A stretch of DNA of 64,000 bases from Pseudoalteromonas rubra (GCF_005886805.2 NZ_CP045429.1:466501-530500); one strand, 5' to 3'; positions 33,134 through 43,328 are shown, counted from the first letter of the stretch. The notes: generated from the letters alone by a model not told the origin. Made by a program: numbers and translations.

Positions 33134-35956
33134 ATGAGTGATAAAACAAAAGTAGGCTTGTTCGGTGGTATTGCCCTGTCGGCGATTGCTGTTGCCGTAC
33201 TTTATGCCAGTAACAAGCCATCTATCAACGATATAACCCCAAAAATCAAAGTACACGAGAAAAATATTCGTGAACCGGATAAGTCGATGCAGGGCCTTAT
33301 TCGGGTGAATCCGGCACATCAGTTAGATATGCAGGCTAAGTATGATGAAGCATTCAGACAGGTTCAGGCATATCGTGCGCGTGAGTCATCAGAGTATCAG
33401 TGGGAGAGCCTGGGTCCTGAGCGTGTGGGTGGGCGTACGCGTACTTTGGTATTTCACCCGCAAAACCCCGACATTTTGTTTACGGCAGGTATTTCCGGGG
33501 GAATATGGAAGTCTGTGAACGCCGGTGAAAGCTGGCAACCTGTTGCCAGTGAATTGCCCAGTATGGCGATTGGTACCTTGGTCTTTGACCCCGATGACAG
33601 TGAACGCTTGTTTGCAGGCAGTGGTGAAGGTGTTTATGTTGGGCGTGGTTTTACTAACAGCATCGGGTTTGCCGGTGATGGCATTATGACGTCTGAAGAT
33701 GGCGGTGAAACCTGGTATCAGCTCGAAAGTACCAATAACAATGTCAATTTTCAATATGTGAACAAGCTACGCTTTGGTGCGCAAGGTCGTCTGTATGCAG
33801 TCACAAATACGGGGATCTGGGTGTCTGATGACAAAGGAGAGCACTGGCAGTTGGCGCTCGATCAAAGTGATGTACTGGGTGGATGTCTGGAGTTGGCTGT
33901 GAGTCCTTTAAGTGCTGAGCAGGATCGGGTCCTGGCCAGCTGTGGTAACTTTGGTGAGGGCGGCGCGGTTTATCTGAGTCAGGATTCCGGGCAAAGCTGG
34001 CAGCCCGTGATTGCCGAGCTTAATCAGGGCCGTACAACGCTGGCTTTTGCCCCATCAGATCCCTCTATTGTGTATGCGCTGGCAGCTTTTAATGCCCAGG
34101 GGGATATACCGCATGCGTTGCAAGGTCTCTACAAGTCAGTGGATGGTGGCGAAAACTGGGCACTGGTGACCGGACCACAACACCCGGACATATTTGGACG
34201 CTATGTGCTCTCAAATCCCAACGGTTTGTATTGTCCCGATCCGGAACAAAGCTTCATTTATGGTCAGGGGTGGTTTGATAACACACTCACCATAGATCCT
34301 ACCGATGCCAGTGTGATCTGGGTGGGTGCTGTTGAATTGATGCGCTCAGAAGACGGCGGCCAAAATTGGCAACAGATGTCCTTCTATTACGGTGACGCTG
34401 ATGCACCGCATGTCGATCACCATGGCTTATATTTCCATCCAGAGTATGACGGCGTGAATGAAACGCGCTTATATAATGTCAATGATGGTGGTATTGCATT
34501 GACCAGCAATCCTTTTGCGACAGGCATGAGTGCCTGTAGTGAAGAGCCCGCAGAGATTGTCTGGCGTTCGTTGAATTCAGGCTACAATGTGACCCAGTTT
34601 TATCATGGAGATGTTTCTCACGATGGCAGCCGGTTAGCCGGTGGCGCCCAGGATAACGGTAGCTGGCTATATTCACCAGATGCGGGTTGGCAAGATGTTG
34701 GACCTGGTGATGGCGGTTATGCCTTTTTTATTGATGAGGCGCGAATGCTGGTATCAAGTCAAAATGGCAGCTTGTTCCTGCGGGAAAATGGTGAAAATCG
34801 TTACCTGGAAAAGGCCGAGTACGAAAGTGGTCTTTTTATCGCGCCCTATGCCGTGGATCCAAATTACCCCGACCGTATCTGGTTGGGTGGGCAAAGTTTG
34901 TGGCGGCTGGATGAGTTGTCAGACGGGATGTTCGAGCGTGCTTCAGAGCGCTTTACTGAAGAGTATCGCCGGGGGATCACGGCGTTAGTGGTGAAACCAG
35001 GCGACAGTAATACCGTGGTTTATGCACAGACGGATGGCGCGCTGAAACGTCTTAACAATGCGCTGAGCTCCGACAGTACAACCACACCACAAGATATCAG
35101 TTTCTCCGATACCGCCTACGTACGCGAATTACACTACAGCATGCACAATAGTTCGGACATGTATGCGGTTGTGTCAACGTTTGGCGAAAAGCACATCTGG
35201 AAAAGTGAGGACGAAGGGTCCAGCTGGCGTGCACTCGATGGTGAAGGCGAGGGAGCGTTTCCAGATTTACCGGCGCATACCCTGGTAGAGCTAAGAGAAG
35301 ATCCGGACACCTTATTTGTGGGCACTGATTATGGTGTATATCACACAGATGATGGAGGAGTGAGCTGGCAGCCCTTCATTCATGGTCTGCCCAATGTAGC
35401 GGTATACCGCATGGTGTTAAGACGGATTGAGCACGTTAACTACCTATATGCCTTTACCTATGGCCGTGGGGTGTATCGTATCGCATTGGATGTCGCTAAC
35501 CAGGCACCGCAGTGGCGTCAACAGCCTGATGCACTCAGTGTTAAGCCTGGTGAAGCCATATCCATGGAACTGATTGAGCTGGTGGTTGACCGCAATGGTG
35601 ACAACTACTTCTTCAGTGCGCCCGAGCTACCTGAGGGCTTTGAGCTGACGGACTGGGGTAAACTGACCGGACAGTTTGCGAGCGCGGGAGAATACCCGGT
35701 ACATATAGAGGTGAGTGATGGCCAGCTGAGCCAGCAACTGACATTGCTTTTTGAAGTGGAAACATCGAATGATGATTCAGGCGGTGACTCAGATGGTGAT
35801 TCAGGCGGTGATTCAGCAGATAACCCGGATACGCCGAGACCGGACGGAAGCAGCGGCATGTTAGCGTATCTGCTTGGATTGCTCAGTGTTGTATGCTGGC
35901 AGCGCAGAAGAAGCACGCGGCGTGCTGCGAATACGAAATCGCCATCGCTTCAGTAG
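33134..35956 (+). CDS. BNR/sortilin-like beta-propeller surface protein with C-terminal sorting tail
   Basis: About 940 residues. AAAGGAG at 33122-33128 points to the ATG at 33134. An N-terminal hydrophobic segment (about 8-26) is followed by at least eight BNR-type Asp-box repeats (S-x-D-G-G-x-x-W, e.g. SEDGGETWYQL, SVDGGENWALV, TDDGGVSWQPF) forming one or more propellers as in sialidases, sortilin and xyloglucanases. A cadherin/He_PIG-like domain (about 793-875) precedes an Asp/Ser/Gly-rich linker and a final hydrophobic helix with RRR, resembling the GlyGly-CTERM signal processed by rhombosortase. No glycosidase catalytic residues could be assigned. Confidence 0.8.
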   Translation: MSDKTKVGLFGGIALSAIAVAVLYASNKPSINDITPKIKVHEKNIREPDKSMQGLIRVNPAHQLDMQAKYDEAFRQVQAYRARESSEYQWESLGPERVGGRTRTLVFHPQNPDILFTAGISGGIWKSVNAGESWQPVASELPSMAIGTLVFDPDDSERLFAGSGEGVYVGRGFTNSIGFAGDGIMTSEDGGETWYQLESTNNNVNFQYVNKLRFGAQGRLYAVTNTGIWVSDDKGEHWQLALDQSDVLGGCLELAVSPLSAEQDRVLASCGNFGEGGAVYLSQDSGQSWQPVIAELNQGRTTLAFAPSDPSIVYALAAFNAQGDIPHALQGLYKSVDGGENWALVTGPQHPDIFGRYVLSNPNGLYCPDPEQSFIYGQGWFDNTLTIDPTDASVIWVGAVELMRSEDGGQNWQQMSFYYGDADAPHVDHHGLYFHPEYDGVNETRLYNVNDGGIALTSNPFATGMSACSEEPAEIVWRSLNSGYNVTQFYHGDVSHDGSRLAGGAQDNGSWLYSPDAGWQDVGPGDGGYAFFIDEARMLVSSQNGSLFLRENGENRYLEKAEYESGLFIAPYAVDPNYPDRIWLGGQSLWRLDELSDGMFERASERFTEEYRRGITALVVKPGDSNTVVYAQTDGALKRLNNALSSDSTTTPQDISFSDTAYVRELHYSMHNSSDMYAVVSTFGEKHIWKSEDEGSSWRALDGEGEGAFPDLPAHTLVELREDPDTLFVGTDYGVYHTDDGGVSWQPFIHGLPNVAVYRMVLRRIEHVNYLYAFTYGRGVYRIALDVANQAPQWRQQPDALSVKPGEAISMELIELVVDRNGDNYFFSAPELPEGFELTDWGKLTGQFASAGEYPVHIEVSDGQLSQQLTLLFEVETSNDDSGGDSDGDSGGDSADNPDTPRPDGSSGMLAYLLGLLSVVCWQRRRSTRRAANTKSPSLQ

Positions 35957-36168
35957 ACATTGCTAAACTCGGTATAGATTGGCTAAGCCACCTTATAGCT
36001 GGGTGGCTGGCCTATGATATTGCTGTAATATATCAATAACTATCTAATTTAATTGCTTTTTAACTTTTCAGCGAAACATCAGCAAAACTTCAAGTTATCT
36101 CCGGAGCAGTCGGTAAGCTGGGTCTGTGTGACAGAACATTAGGGCGGCTTAGCCAAAGGAATTTTATT

Positions 36169-37029
36169 ATGAAGTTAACCAGATTACTGCTGATGCTGTT
36201 TTCAGCGTCACTGACGAGTACCATCAGCCAGGCCGAGCAGGTTTCTGATGTGCTAACTGGCCCTTATCTGGGTCAACAAAAGCCAGGTACTACGCCACAA
36301 GTTTTTGCGCCGGGTGCCGTATCAACACAACATCGTGATTACAACGCGTTCTTTTCACCCGACATGAAGGAGTTTTATTTTACCCGCAGGGATAACCACA
36401 CTGGGAGGTGGACTTTAATATCTTACATCCAACGTAACAATCAATGGCACGAGCAGGTGGTGGGTCCACGGGTGGGGCGTCCGTTTTTAGCGCCTGACGG
36501 GAAAACCATGCATTTGGGAAAATACTATATGACCCGTACAGCCTGTGGCTGGGGGTCGTTGCAGGTATTGGGCCCAATGTTCGACAGGGATGACTGGGGG
36601 ATTATGCGTCTGACATCATCCAGCAAAGGCACGTATATACTGGATGATTACAAGAGCGGTGATGTGATCCGCATCTCTGAAGTTGTCAACGGCAAGCGCC
36701 AGCCGGCGAAGGCTTTGGGTCCCGAGGTGAATACGGGTAAATACAATGCACACCCGTTTATAGCGCCGGATGACTCCTACATTATTTGGGATGGCCAGAG
36801 AGAATCCGGTTATGGAGAGAGTGATTTGTATGTCAGTTTCCGTCAAAAAGACGGTAGCTGGGGTGAGGCGATTAACCTGGGGGATAAAGTGAATACGTCC
36901 GGCCGGGAGGCATCAGCCAGCGTGACCCCGGACGGTAAGTATCTCTTTTTCAATCGTGATACGGGCGATGAAGAAGGGGATGTTTACTGGGTTGATGCTC
37001 AGGTCATTGAGGTGCTCAGGCCTCAATAA
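36169..37029 (+). CDS. Periplasmic PD40 beta-propeller protein (paralogue 2)
   Basis: A 286-residue exported protein (signal peptide about 1-22, ending SQA) clearly homologous to the protein at 29842: both carry GPYLGQ near residue 35, VFAPGxVST, NTGKxNAHPFIAPD and ExDLYVSFRQKDGSWG. The propeller motifs are present (FSPDMKEFYFTRR, LAPDGKTMHLG, VTPDGKYLFFNR). Function is unknown. Confidence 0.8.
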   Translation: MKLTRLLLMLFSASLTSTISQAEQVSDVLTGPYLGQQKPGTTPQVFAPGAVSTQHRDYNAFFSPDMKEFYFTRRDNHTGRWTLISYIQRNNQWHEQVVGPRVGRPFLAPDGKTMHLGKYYMTRTACGWGSLQVLGPMFDRDDWGIMRLTSSSKGTYILDDYKSGDVIRISEVVNGKRQPAKALGPEVNTGKYNAHPFIAPDDSYIIWDGQRESGYGESDLYVSFRQKDGSWGEAINLGDKVNTSGREASASVTPDGKYLFFNRDTGDEEGDVYWVDAQVIEVLRPQ

Positions 37030-37139
37030 GATCCCGCCGAAGTAGAGTATGTGTGTTCTTTTTTTGTACCATTTTACTTGGGCCTGTGTTAAATCTGGAT
37101 GGCCCTCTGAGGCACTAACATTAAGATTAAGGACAGAAT

Positions 37140-37292
37140 ATGAAACTGAAATTAAATAAAAAAGCAGTGAAAACCTTACAGAGCAAAGGGTTAAATACAG
37201 AGCAGACACAAGCTATCGCGGGTGCTGGTAATCAGGCCAGTGTTGATATTTGCTGGACACACCCGGCCTATGCCGCTTGTCGAATGCACTAA
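37140..37292 (+). CDS. Small peptide resembling a RiPP (class I lanthipeptide-type leader) precursor
   Basis: A 50-residue ORF with a good ribosome binding site (AAGGA at 37129-37133). It opens MKLKLNKKAVKTLQS, the basic, Leu-rich leader type found in many natural-product precursor peptides, continues to a small-residue stretch AIAGAG that could be a processing site, and ends in a 20-residue Cys-containing tail, NQASVDICWTHPAYAACRMH. The leader closely resembles that of the peptide at 52352. No maturation enzyme is adjacent. It is followed by a terminator. Confidence 0.65.
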   Translation: MKLKLNKKAVKTLQSKGLNTEQTQAIAGAGNQASVDICWTHPAYAACRMH

Positions 37293-37318
37293 GCTGTAAA
37301 CGCAATAAATTAAGTATG

Positions 37319-37343
37319 ATGCCCGCGATTTTCGGGCATTTTA
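37319..37343 (+). terminator. Terminator after the 50-residue peptide
   Basis: ATGCCCG (37319-37325) and CGGGCAT (37333-37339) form a 7-bp stem followed by TTTT. Confidence 0.65.
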
Positions 37344-37356
37344 CCGTGCGTTAAAC

Positions 37357-37674
37357 CTAGGCTTCTGTCAAAAAGTGCAGTTCCGGAGGACACGTTAATG
37401 CGTCCTGATATAGTCGATATACAGCCTGGGTATACGGCTGGCGGTGATGGAAATCAAATGCGCTTTGCCGGGCAAATCGTTCTATCAGGATCAGCTGAGT
37501 GTGCGTTGTGTTTTCATACAATTCAAAGCGCTGGCACCCGGGCTCCTGTCGTGTTATCTCCATGATCTCTTCTATCGCAGACTTACAGTTTTGGTAGTAG
37601 GCGGCTTTTGGATTAATATAAGCAACCAAATTGATGGCATCGTCGTTCGGGGTGTGTTCAGTGTCATTTGACAT
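37357..37674 (-). CDS. Antibiotic biosynthesis monooxygenase (ABM) domain protein
   Basis: A 105-residue protein of the dimeric alpha/beta-barrel type: NLVAYINPKAAYYQNCKSAI, EPGCQRFELYENTTHTQLIL and ERFARQSAFDFHHRQPYTQA follow the ABM (YgiN-like) pattern. Such proteins oxidise quinols or other small aromatic compounds without a cofactor. GGAGCG lies before the ATG. Its 5' end overlaps the DUF2798 gene by 11 bases, and the pair faces a LysR regulator that probably controls it. Confidence 0.8.
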   Translation of the reverse strand: MSNDTEHTPNDDAINLVAYINPKAAYYQNCKSAIEEIMEITRQEPGCQRFELYENTTHTQLILIERFARQSAFDFHHRQPYTQAVYRLYQDALTCPPELHFLTEA

Positions 37675-37885
37675 GGTTTCGCTCCAGAATAAAGTGAGTG
37701 AGGGAGTGGATTGGTCCGCTGAGCAGATAAGCCGTGACTAAAGCAACGGGCCAGGCATGAACAAACGCCCTGAACCAGTGCTGCAAAAATCCGGGCGCTA
37801 CACCCAGATTGACATAGGTGACCCAACCCGACACCAGTGTCGACAGGCAAAATGAAAATAAAGTCGTGAATATCAGTTTTCGCAT
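37664..37885 (-). CDS. DUF2798 family small membrane protein
   Basis: About 73 residues with two hydrophobic helices (LIFTTLFSFCLSTLVSGWVTY and AWPVALVTAYLLSGPIHSL) joined by a loop with FLQHWFRAFVHAW, the DUF2798 pattern. The frame opens at 37912, but GGAGG (37892-37896 on the minus strand) directs the start to 37885. It is the first gene of a two-gene unit with the ABM protein. Function is unknown. Confidence 0.8.
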   Translation of the reverse strand: MRKLIFTTLFSFCLSTLVSGWVTYVNLGVAPGFLQHWFRAFVHAWPVALVTAYLLSGPIHSLTHFILERNHVK

Positions 37886-37971
37886 CGCGTTCCTCCGTTT
37901 CATGCCCATCATAGCGGGCGCGAGCAGAAGCGGAATGTCAGAATAAGCAAGCTAAGATTAAGGAAAACCAC

Positions 37972-38826
37972 ATGCTCGATAATCTGCTGCTCTTTGTTGA
38001 AGTGGCTCGCCGGGGCAGCTTTGCGAAAGCTGCTGATGCGTTAAGTCTCAGCGCACCAACCATTTCTAAACGGATTGCCGCGCTGGAAGCTCGGCTTGGT
38101 TATAGTCTGTTGAATCGCTCAGCGCGCGGTGTGTTAGCCACATCTCATGGCCAGGCCGTCTATGAAAAAATGGCCCCGTCGCTGCTGGCCCTGCAAGCTG
38201 ACTGCACCGCGTTGTTAAGCCCGCAAGTCAGCGCATTTCACTTATTGTGTCCGCAGAATTTGATCAATGGCCCTTTATATCCTGTGGTTGAGTCTTTTCA
38301 GCGCACCCATCCGGACCTTGTGCTGCACATTGAACCGGACAATACCAATGTGTTGCTGAGCCAGAAGCGTTTCGATGTGATTATTCGGGTAGGCACATTG
38401 CAGGATTCCAACTGCTATCACACGCGTATCGGCGAGATTGCACTAAAGTGTGTGGTGCCAGAGCAGGCTAAAGAAACGAACACTTTGTTCATGCCATTTA
38501 AAAAGGATCAAATTCCGGATTCTGCACTGTGGCGCGATCTATTGTCCCGCTTTGACCAGTTCTCTTACGTGGGAGACATCACATTAGCCAGGCAAATGGT
38601 TGCATCCGGCCTGGGGGCGGCCGTCTTGCCGATGACAGAAGTCGCTGAACTGGACAAACCGTTTTGCTATGTGGGTGAGTGGCAACATATGCGCCCGGTT
38701 TATGCATTGTGGGCCAACGCGCAGCAACCGCCCCCTCTTACGCAGGCGTTTATTACTTTGTTGCGTCAGGCGGGTCAGTGCTCAACTGTGCTTCGGGGTA
38801 ATCTGGTTGATGTGGTGAGCAAATAA
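37972..38826 (+). CDS. LysR-family transcriptional regulator
   Basis: The 284-residue product has the N-terminal winged HTH of the family (LLLFVEVARRGSFAKAADAL, APTISKRIAALEARLGYSLL) and a C-terminal periplasmic-binding-type effector domain. The gene diverges from the DUF2798-ABM pair with 86 bases between starts, the usual layout for a LysR protein and its target. The effector is unknown. Confidence 0.9.
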   Translation: MLDNLLLFVEVARRGSFAKAADALSLSAPTISKRIAALEARLGYSLLNRSARGVLATSHGQAVYEKMAPSLLALQADCTALLSPQVSAFHLLCPQNLINGPLYPVVESFQRTHPDLVLHIEPDNTNVLLSQKRFDVIIRVGTLQDSNCYHTRIGEIALKCVVPEQAKETNTLFMPFKKDQIPDSALWRDLLSRFDQFSYVGDITLARQMVASGLGAAVLPMTEVAELDKPFCYVGEWQHMRPVYALWANAQQPPPLTQAFITLLRQAGQCSTVLRGNLVDVVSK

Positions 38827-38851
38827 GTTTTTATCGCTTTGATAAAAGAGA

Positions 38852-38876
38852 AAACGCGCACTTAAAGTGCGCGTTT
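38852..38876. terminator. Palindromic hairpin between LysR gene and TonB-like gene
   Basis: AAACGCGCACTT (38852-38863) and AAGTGCGCGTTT (38865-38876) are perfect inverted copies separated by one base. It lies between convergent genes and probably terminates both. Confidence 0.6.
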
Positions 38877-38988
38877 ATCAGTGCCGTCGCGAAGGGGATA
38901 GTTTGGTACACCGTACCGCGAACCCTTCATCTTATAAAACGAGCGGCCTGGATATTCGGATCACTGGTTTTTCATTTTTTTGTCAAAA

Positions 38989-40020
38989 TTACAGATAAAG
39001 TCCAAAGCGGGCATCACCCTCTTCGCGATAGGTGATTTGAGTATCTGTCTCACCTTGCACTGCCAGATAGCAGCTCCCGTAAGCTTCAGGAACTTGATAG
39101 TTTTTCACCGGCAGCTCGTTAAAGCGCTGATAGCCATTTTGACAGTACAAAGCGACAGTGCTCAGATTACCGTTTTCTGCACTGAATGTGATGGTGCTGC
39201 GATTAAGCGTATGGCGCCAGGTGCGTAATTCGGTCAGTTTGGCTGTAACCGTGATGACCGGGTTGTCGGTGAGTTGTGCCTGTAATTGGTCTTTAAACTC
39301 GGTGATGGTCTGTTTAGGCAGTTGCTTGCCTTTGATTTGCTCCATACAGATCAGCGTTTGAAACGCATCACCGTATTGCTTGTGATAGACCTCTAAGTTC
39401 ATCAGGCTTTGTGTCGACATCAATGCCATGTCTGGTGTCAGTAACTTGCGCAGCTGTACCGCCTCCCTAAGATGATACTCATACTGATGCCAGTCCTGTA
39501 CATTGTAATAATACGCACTCAGTAACCAGGCTGTATAGGCTTGTTCCGTAAGGTTCTTGGTGTGAGCCTCTAACAGGCTATCTAGCGCGGGCTTGGCTTT
39601 GGTCATTTGATTACTGACCACCAGGCGTTTTGCCTCGTCAAAGTACTTAGCAAACACAGTGGAGACATTGTTGTTGGTAAACTGCCTGAAAGCTTTATTA
39701 AAGTGCATCGGTATTTGTTTGGAAGAAGCAACGGCCTTGCCATAGAGACGGGCTGGTTCATAGGCCCGTTGAGAGAGAACTGACTGTGCTCTGTGAGCCA
39801 TGCGTGGCGACGACCCTTCGACCAAAACATGTATGGATTGACCTTGCTCGTCTACGACATAATCGACCAAAGCCCAGTGTTCCCGTCGAGTGTTTTCTAG
39901 CGCACTTGAGTGGGGCCCTGAATCGTTGTGAGTAAGCAGTTTGGCTGGCACAAATCGCGCATCGGCAAATGTAGGTGAAGAGAGTAGGCCCGTGATCAGG
40001 CAAAGTAGTGCTTTTTTCAT
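38989..40020 (-). CDS. Exported protein with TonB-C-like domain
   Basis: From the ATG at 40020 the protein has 343 residues and a signal peptide (MKKALLCLITGLLSSPTFA). Residues about 50-105 (HWALVDYVVDEQGQSIHVLV ... YEPARLYGKAV) follow the TonB C-terminal pattern, and the middle is helical and TPR-like. Unlike true TonB it lacks a Pro-rich spacer and uncleaved anchor, so it is likely a periplasmic protein that borrows the fold. Four cysteines lie in the C-terminal third. Function is not known. Confidence 0.7.
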   Translation of the reverse strand: MKKALLCLITGLLSSPTFADARFVPAKLLTHNDSGPHSSALENTRREHWALVDYVVDEQGQSIHVLVEGSSPRMAHRAQSVLSQRAYEPARLYGKAVASSKQIPMHFNKAFRQFTNNNVSTVFAKYFDEAKRLVVSNQMTKAKPALDSLLEAHTKNLTEQAYTAWLLSAYYYNVQDWHQYEYHLREAVQLRKLLTPDMALMSTQSLMNLEVYHKQYGDAFQTLICMEQIKGKQLPKQTITEFKDQLQAQLTDNPVITVTAKLTELRTWRHTLNRSTITFSAENGNLSTVALYCQNGYQRFNELPVKNYQVPEAYGSCYLAVQGETDTQITYREEGDARFGLYL

Positions 40021-40303
40021 TGTGAGTATTCCAAATTCTTGCTCCGACAACCATATCAGAGCATAGCGCCAGATATGCTGGTTAGGCGCGAAGCGAAAAT
40101 TATACACATGTCATCCGTGTGCGATAAGTAAAACTCATAACTAAGTTCCTAATATAGTTTCAACTGGATCTTGCAGTTTAATGTCTGTGGCTAAAGCAAC
40201 CAGCTGTTTTTTCTATCATAGTAATTCGTTTTATCCACTTTACAGCTTCATTTCCTGCGACTAACTTTGAACTTTCAGTATGTTGCTATCATGGAGGCAC
40301 AAT

Positions 40304-41947
40304 ATGGTGCAGTGGTTAATGGGATTGTCGGTAAAAAGCCGATTGGTGGTCGGGTTTGGTATTGCGCTGGCATTATTGGTCGTGATGACCATTATTGGCA
40401 GTAATCGCGTGGCATTTATCGATCAGACGCTCACAGAGATCACGGACGTCAATTCGGTGAAGCAACGTTATGCAATTAACTTCCGAGGCAGTGTGCACGA
40501 TAGGGCAATTGCTATTCGGGATGTTGCGATTGCCAGAAGTGCATCTGAAATAGCTGAATATGAAAGGGAAATTGATCAGCTCGCCCGTTTCTATCAGGAT
40601 TCAGACGCAAAAATGACGCAAATGATCAATTCAGGCGGGCACTTTAGTGCTCAGGAGCGTGAGATCCTGACCCGAATAAAGCGCATAGAAGCTCGGACAT
40701 TACCGCTTATCCGCACCATACTGAGCAATAAAAAAGCCGGCCAGAGCGTCGATGCCCTGGTACTGGATGAAGCGCGCCCGGCCTTTATCAGCTGGCTTAA
40801 CGTGATCAATGAGTTTATTGATTACCAGGAGCAGCAAAATCAAACGCTGACCCCTGCAGCGCGTGAAGCCGCGGGTGGATTTTCCCAACTTATGTTGTGG
40901 TTCACCTTTATTGCCGTGGCCATTAGTGTGCTGGTGGGCTGGGCGATAGAGCGTAGTTTCCAGCGCTCACTTGGCGGTGAGCCTCAGGATGCGGCGGCTG
41001 CGGTTACGCGGATCGCAGGGGGCGACCTGACTATGCAGATTGACACCGACTATCCAGATAGCATGTTGGATTCTGTCTGTCGAATGTCTGGTGAATTAAC
41101 GCGGATCGTCACCAGCATTAAAGAGGTGTCTGAGCAGCTTTCAGTGCAGGCCAGCACCGTGACTGGCGCATCTGGAGAGATTTATGATGCCGCGCAGCAC
41201 CAGGCAGAAGCCACCAGTAATACGGCGCAGATGCTCGACTCGTTGCGGGAAAATATGATGCGGGTGAGTGACATTGCTAAGCAAACGGAAGAAAATTCAA
41301 CACAAACGGTGACTTTTGCTGATCAGGGGCGCCAGGCCATTCGTAATACAGCTGATGCAATGGATACCATTGCCCAGACGGTTGACGGCACAGTATCGCA
41401 GATCCAAAAGCTGGCAGAGCAGACCAAACAGATAGGTGGCATCGCCAATGTGATCAGTGGTATTTCTGAGCAGACCAACTTGCTGGCACTGAACGCTGCC
41501 ATAGAAGCGGCACGAGCCGGTGAGTCGGGGCGCGGGTTTGCGGTGGTGGCAGATGAAGTCCGGCAGCTGGCGCGCAGAACCTTTGAAGCGACGGATCAAA
41601 TAGAAACCATGATCCGGGAAGTGCAAAGCGAGACCGCTGCCACGGTTGCTGCGATGGAAAAGACGCAACCTCAGGTAGAGCATGGCCGTACACTGACGTT
41701 TGAAGCCACTGAGCTACTTGAACAGATAGATACTCAGGCACAAAATTCACTGTCTCAGGTGGGCGAAGTGGCCAGTGTTGCACAGCAACAAGCATCGGCC
41801 ATTAATGACGTGGCATCGAATATGGAAGAGATCACCCTGGCAGCTCAGGATGCGATGAGCGCTTTGAATGACAATAAACAGGCCACCGGAAAACTGTCGG
41901 AAATGTCTGGTGTATTGAGTAAAAACATCGGCTTCTTTCGGATCTGA
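40304..41947 (+). CDS. Methyl-accepting chemotaxis protein
   Basis: GGAGG (40293-40297) directs the start to 40304, giving 547 residues. The receptor has two transmembrane helices ([19 protein letters not shown] and [17 protein letters not shown]) around a helical periplasmic sensor, probably a four-helix bundle (4HB_MCP), then a HAMP-like linker and the signalling domain. The conserved tip, [20 protein letters not shown] followed by [17 protein letters not shown], binds CheA and CheW. There is no C-terminal CheR-docking pentapeptide. The ligand cannot be inferred. Confidence 0.93.
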   Translation: MVQWLMGLSVKSRLVVGFGIALALLVVMTIIGSNRVAFIDQTLTEITDVNSVKQRYAINFRGSVHDRAIAIRDVAIARSASEIAEYEREIDQLARFYQDSDAKMTQMINSGGHFSAQEREILTRIKRIEARTLPLIRTILSNKKAGQSVDALVLDEARPAFISWLNVINEFIDYQEQQNQTLTPAAREAAGGFSQLMLWFTFIAVAISVLVGWAIERSFQRSLGGEPQDAAAAVTRIAGGDLTMQIDTDYPDSMLDSVCRMSGELTRIVTSIKEVSEQLSVQASTVTGASGEIYDAAQHQAEATSNTAQMLDSLRENMMRVSDIAKQTEENSTQTVTFADQGRQAIRNTADAMDTIAQTVDGTVSQIQKLAEQTKQIGGIANVISGISEQTNLLALNAAIEAARAGESGRGFAVVADEVRQLARRTFEATDQIETMIREVQSETAATVAAMEKTQPQVEHGRTLTFEATELLEQIDTQAQNSLSQVGEVASVAQQQASAINDVASNMEEITLAAQDAMSALNDNKQATGKLSEMSGVLSKNIGFFRI

Positions 41948-42030
41948 GTGTACTTAACTGACAGCGCAGGATATGATCCAGAACCTCATCAACCCGCAAT
42001 ATTGCGGGGTAAACAAGCCGTGGAGTAGTT

Positions 42031-42519
42031 ATGCGTTTGAGCCGTAAAGCATGGAATAATGTGGTGATCTTCTCTATGTTGATCATGATCTTTTTCCTTA
42101 ACGGCATACACCAGAAAATTAATCCGCCAGCGGAAGAGCGCGGGAGCATGCCGCTTTTTGAACAGCAAAGTTTCGTACTGGCACTGGGTTTTCCTGGCTA
42201 TAAGATTGAGCGTATAGGTACATCCTGGCGACTGAGTGCCGATGCTCAGGCCGATTGGCAGGCGCAACCGAGTACCTTAGAGGCGTTGATCACCCAGTGG
42301 CAGGAAAGCGAGCTGACTGTCACTGATAACCCAGGCTTGCCAGCCAGCGCTGCACTGAGTGTTGCTCAGTTCTGGCTGGCCGGCAGTGAACTGCCGATCG
42401 GTTTTCAGCTGTATCATCAGCAACAAAGCTATTATCTTTTTGCCAGACAATCACAGCGTTGGTTTAGTATCAGTAAAGCACAGGCGCAACAGCTATTTGC
42501 CCCAATTGAGTTGAAGTAA
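42031..42519 (+). CDS. Membrane-anchored protein of unknown function upstream of mutM
   Basis: A 162-residue protein with one N-terminal transmembrane segment ([16 protein letters not shown]) and a soluble periplasmic-facing part that I do not recognise. Its last base overlaps the mutM start, so the two are translationally coupled. Small anchored proteins at this position are common in related genera, without known function. Confidence 0.7.
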   Translation: MRLSRKAWNNVVIFSMLIMIFFLNGIHQKINPPAEERGSMPLFEQQSFVLALGFPGYKIERIGTSWRLSADAQADWQAQPSTLEALITQWQESELTVTDNPGLPASAALSVAQFWLAGSELPIGFQLYHQQQSYYLFARQSQRWFSISKAQAQQLFAPIELK

Positions 42520-43328
42520 TGCCAGAATTACCAGAAGTCGAAGTCAGCCGTTTAGGCATTGAACCCCATATCCTGAGCCAGGGTGTCAGTAAAGTTATTG
42601 TGCACCAGCGTCAGTTGCGCTGGCCGGTCCCTGAGCAGGTAAGCCTGTTAGAAGGGCAAGTCATCAGTGCCGTGAAACGCCGGGCAAAATATTTACTGCT
42701 GGAAAGCCCGCTGGGCACGGCCATCTTACACCTCGGCATGTCGGGCAACCTGCGCGTTGTGGCGCAGGATACGCCGTTAAAAAAGCACGATCACATTGAG
42801 TTTCATTTTACCAATGGGCTGGCACTGCGCCTGAATGACCCGCGGCGTTTTGGCGCCTGCCTGTGGCAAGGGGCTGCTGAGGAACACAGCGTATTTGCAA
42901 AACTGGGACCGGAGCCGCTTACGGAAGCGTTTACCGCCGATCACTTGTATGCAGCCAGTCGTGGTAAAAAGGTGGCAATCAAACAATTCATTATGGACAA
43001 CCATGTCGTCGTCGGGGTGGGTAATATCTACGCCAATGAATCTTTGTTTAAGGCCGGGATCCACCCTAAACGGGAAGCCGGTAAAGTGTCATTGCAGCGC
43101 TACCAGCGCTTAACTCCCATCATTAAGGAGACCCTGGCCAGTGCCATAAAACAAGGTGGCACCACCCTGAAGGATTTTGCGCAAAGTGACGGTAAACCGG
43201 GCTACTTTGCGCAAGAGTTACTGGTCTATGGACGCAAGGGCGAACCTTGTGTCAGCTGCGAAACAACCCTGAAGGAGATCCGTCTGGGTCAACGCAGCAC
43301 GGTATATTGCCCACAGTGCCAGCGTTAA
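42519..43328 (+). CDS. mutM: Formamidopyrimidine-DNA glycosylase (Fpg/MutM)
   Basis: This base-excision repair enzyme removes 8-oxoguanine and formamidopyrimidines. The 269-residue protein opens with [10 protein letters not shown], whose Pro (after Met removal) is the catalytic nucleophile and whose Glu residues act in catalysis. It has the H2TH region ([20 protein letters not shown]) and a C-terminal zinc finger (C-x2-C near CVSC and C-x2-C in CPQC). All key residues are present. It ends with a 4-base convergent overlap with the M20 peptidase gene. Confidence 0.96.
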   Translation: MPELPEVEVSRLGIEPHILSQGVSKVIVHQRQLRWPVPEQVSLLEGQVISAVKRRAKYLLLESPLGTAILHLGMSGNLRVVAQDTPLKKHDHIEFHFTNGLALRLNDPRRFGACLWQGAAEEHSVFAKLGPEPLTEAFTADHLYAASRGKKVAIKQFIMDNHVVVGVGNIYANESLFKAGIHPKREAGKVSLQRYQRLTPIIKETLASAIKQGGTTLKDFAQSDGKPGYFAQELLVYGRKGEPCVSCETTLKEIRLGQRSTVYCPQCQR

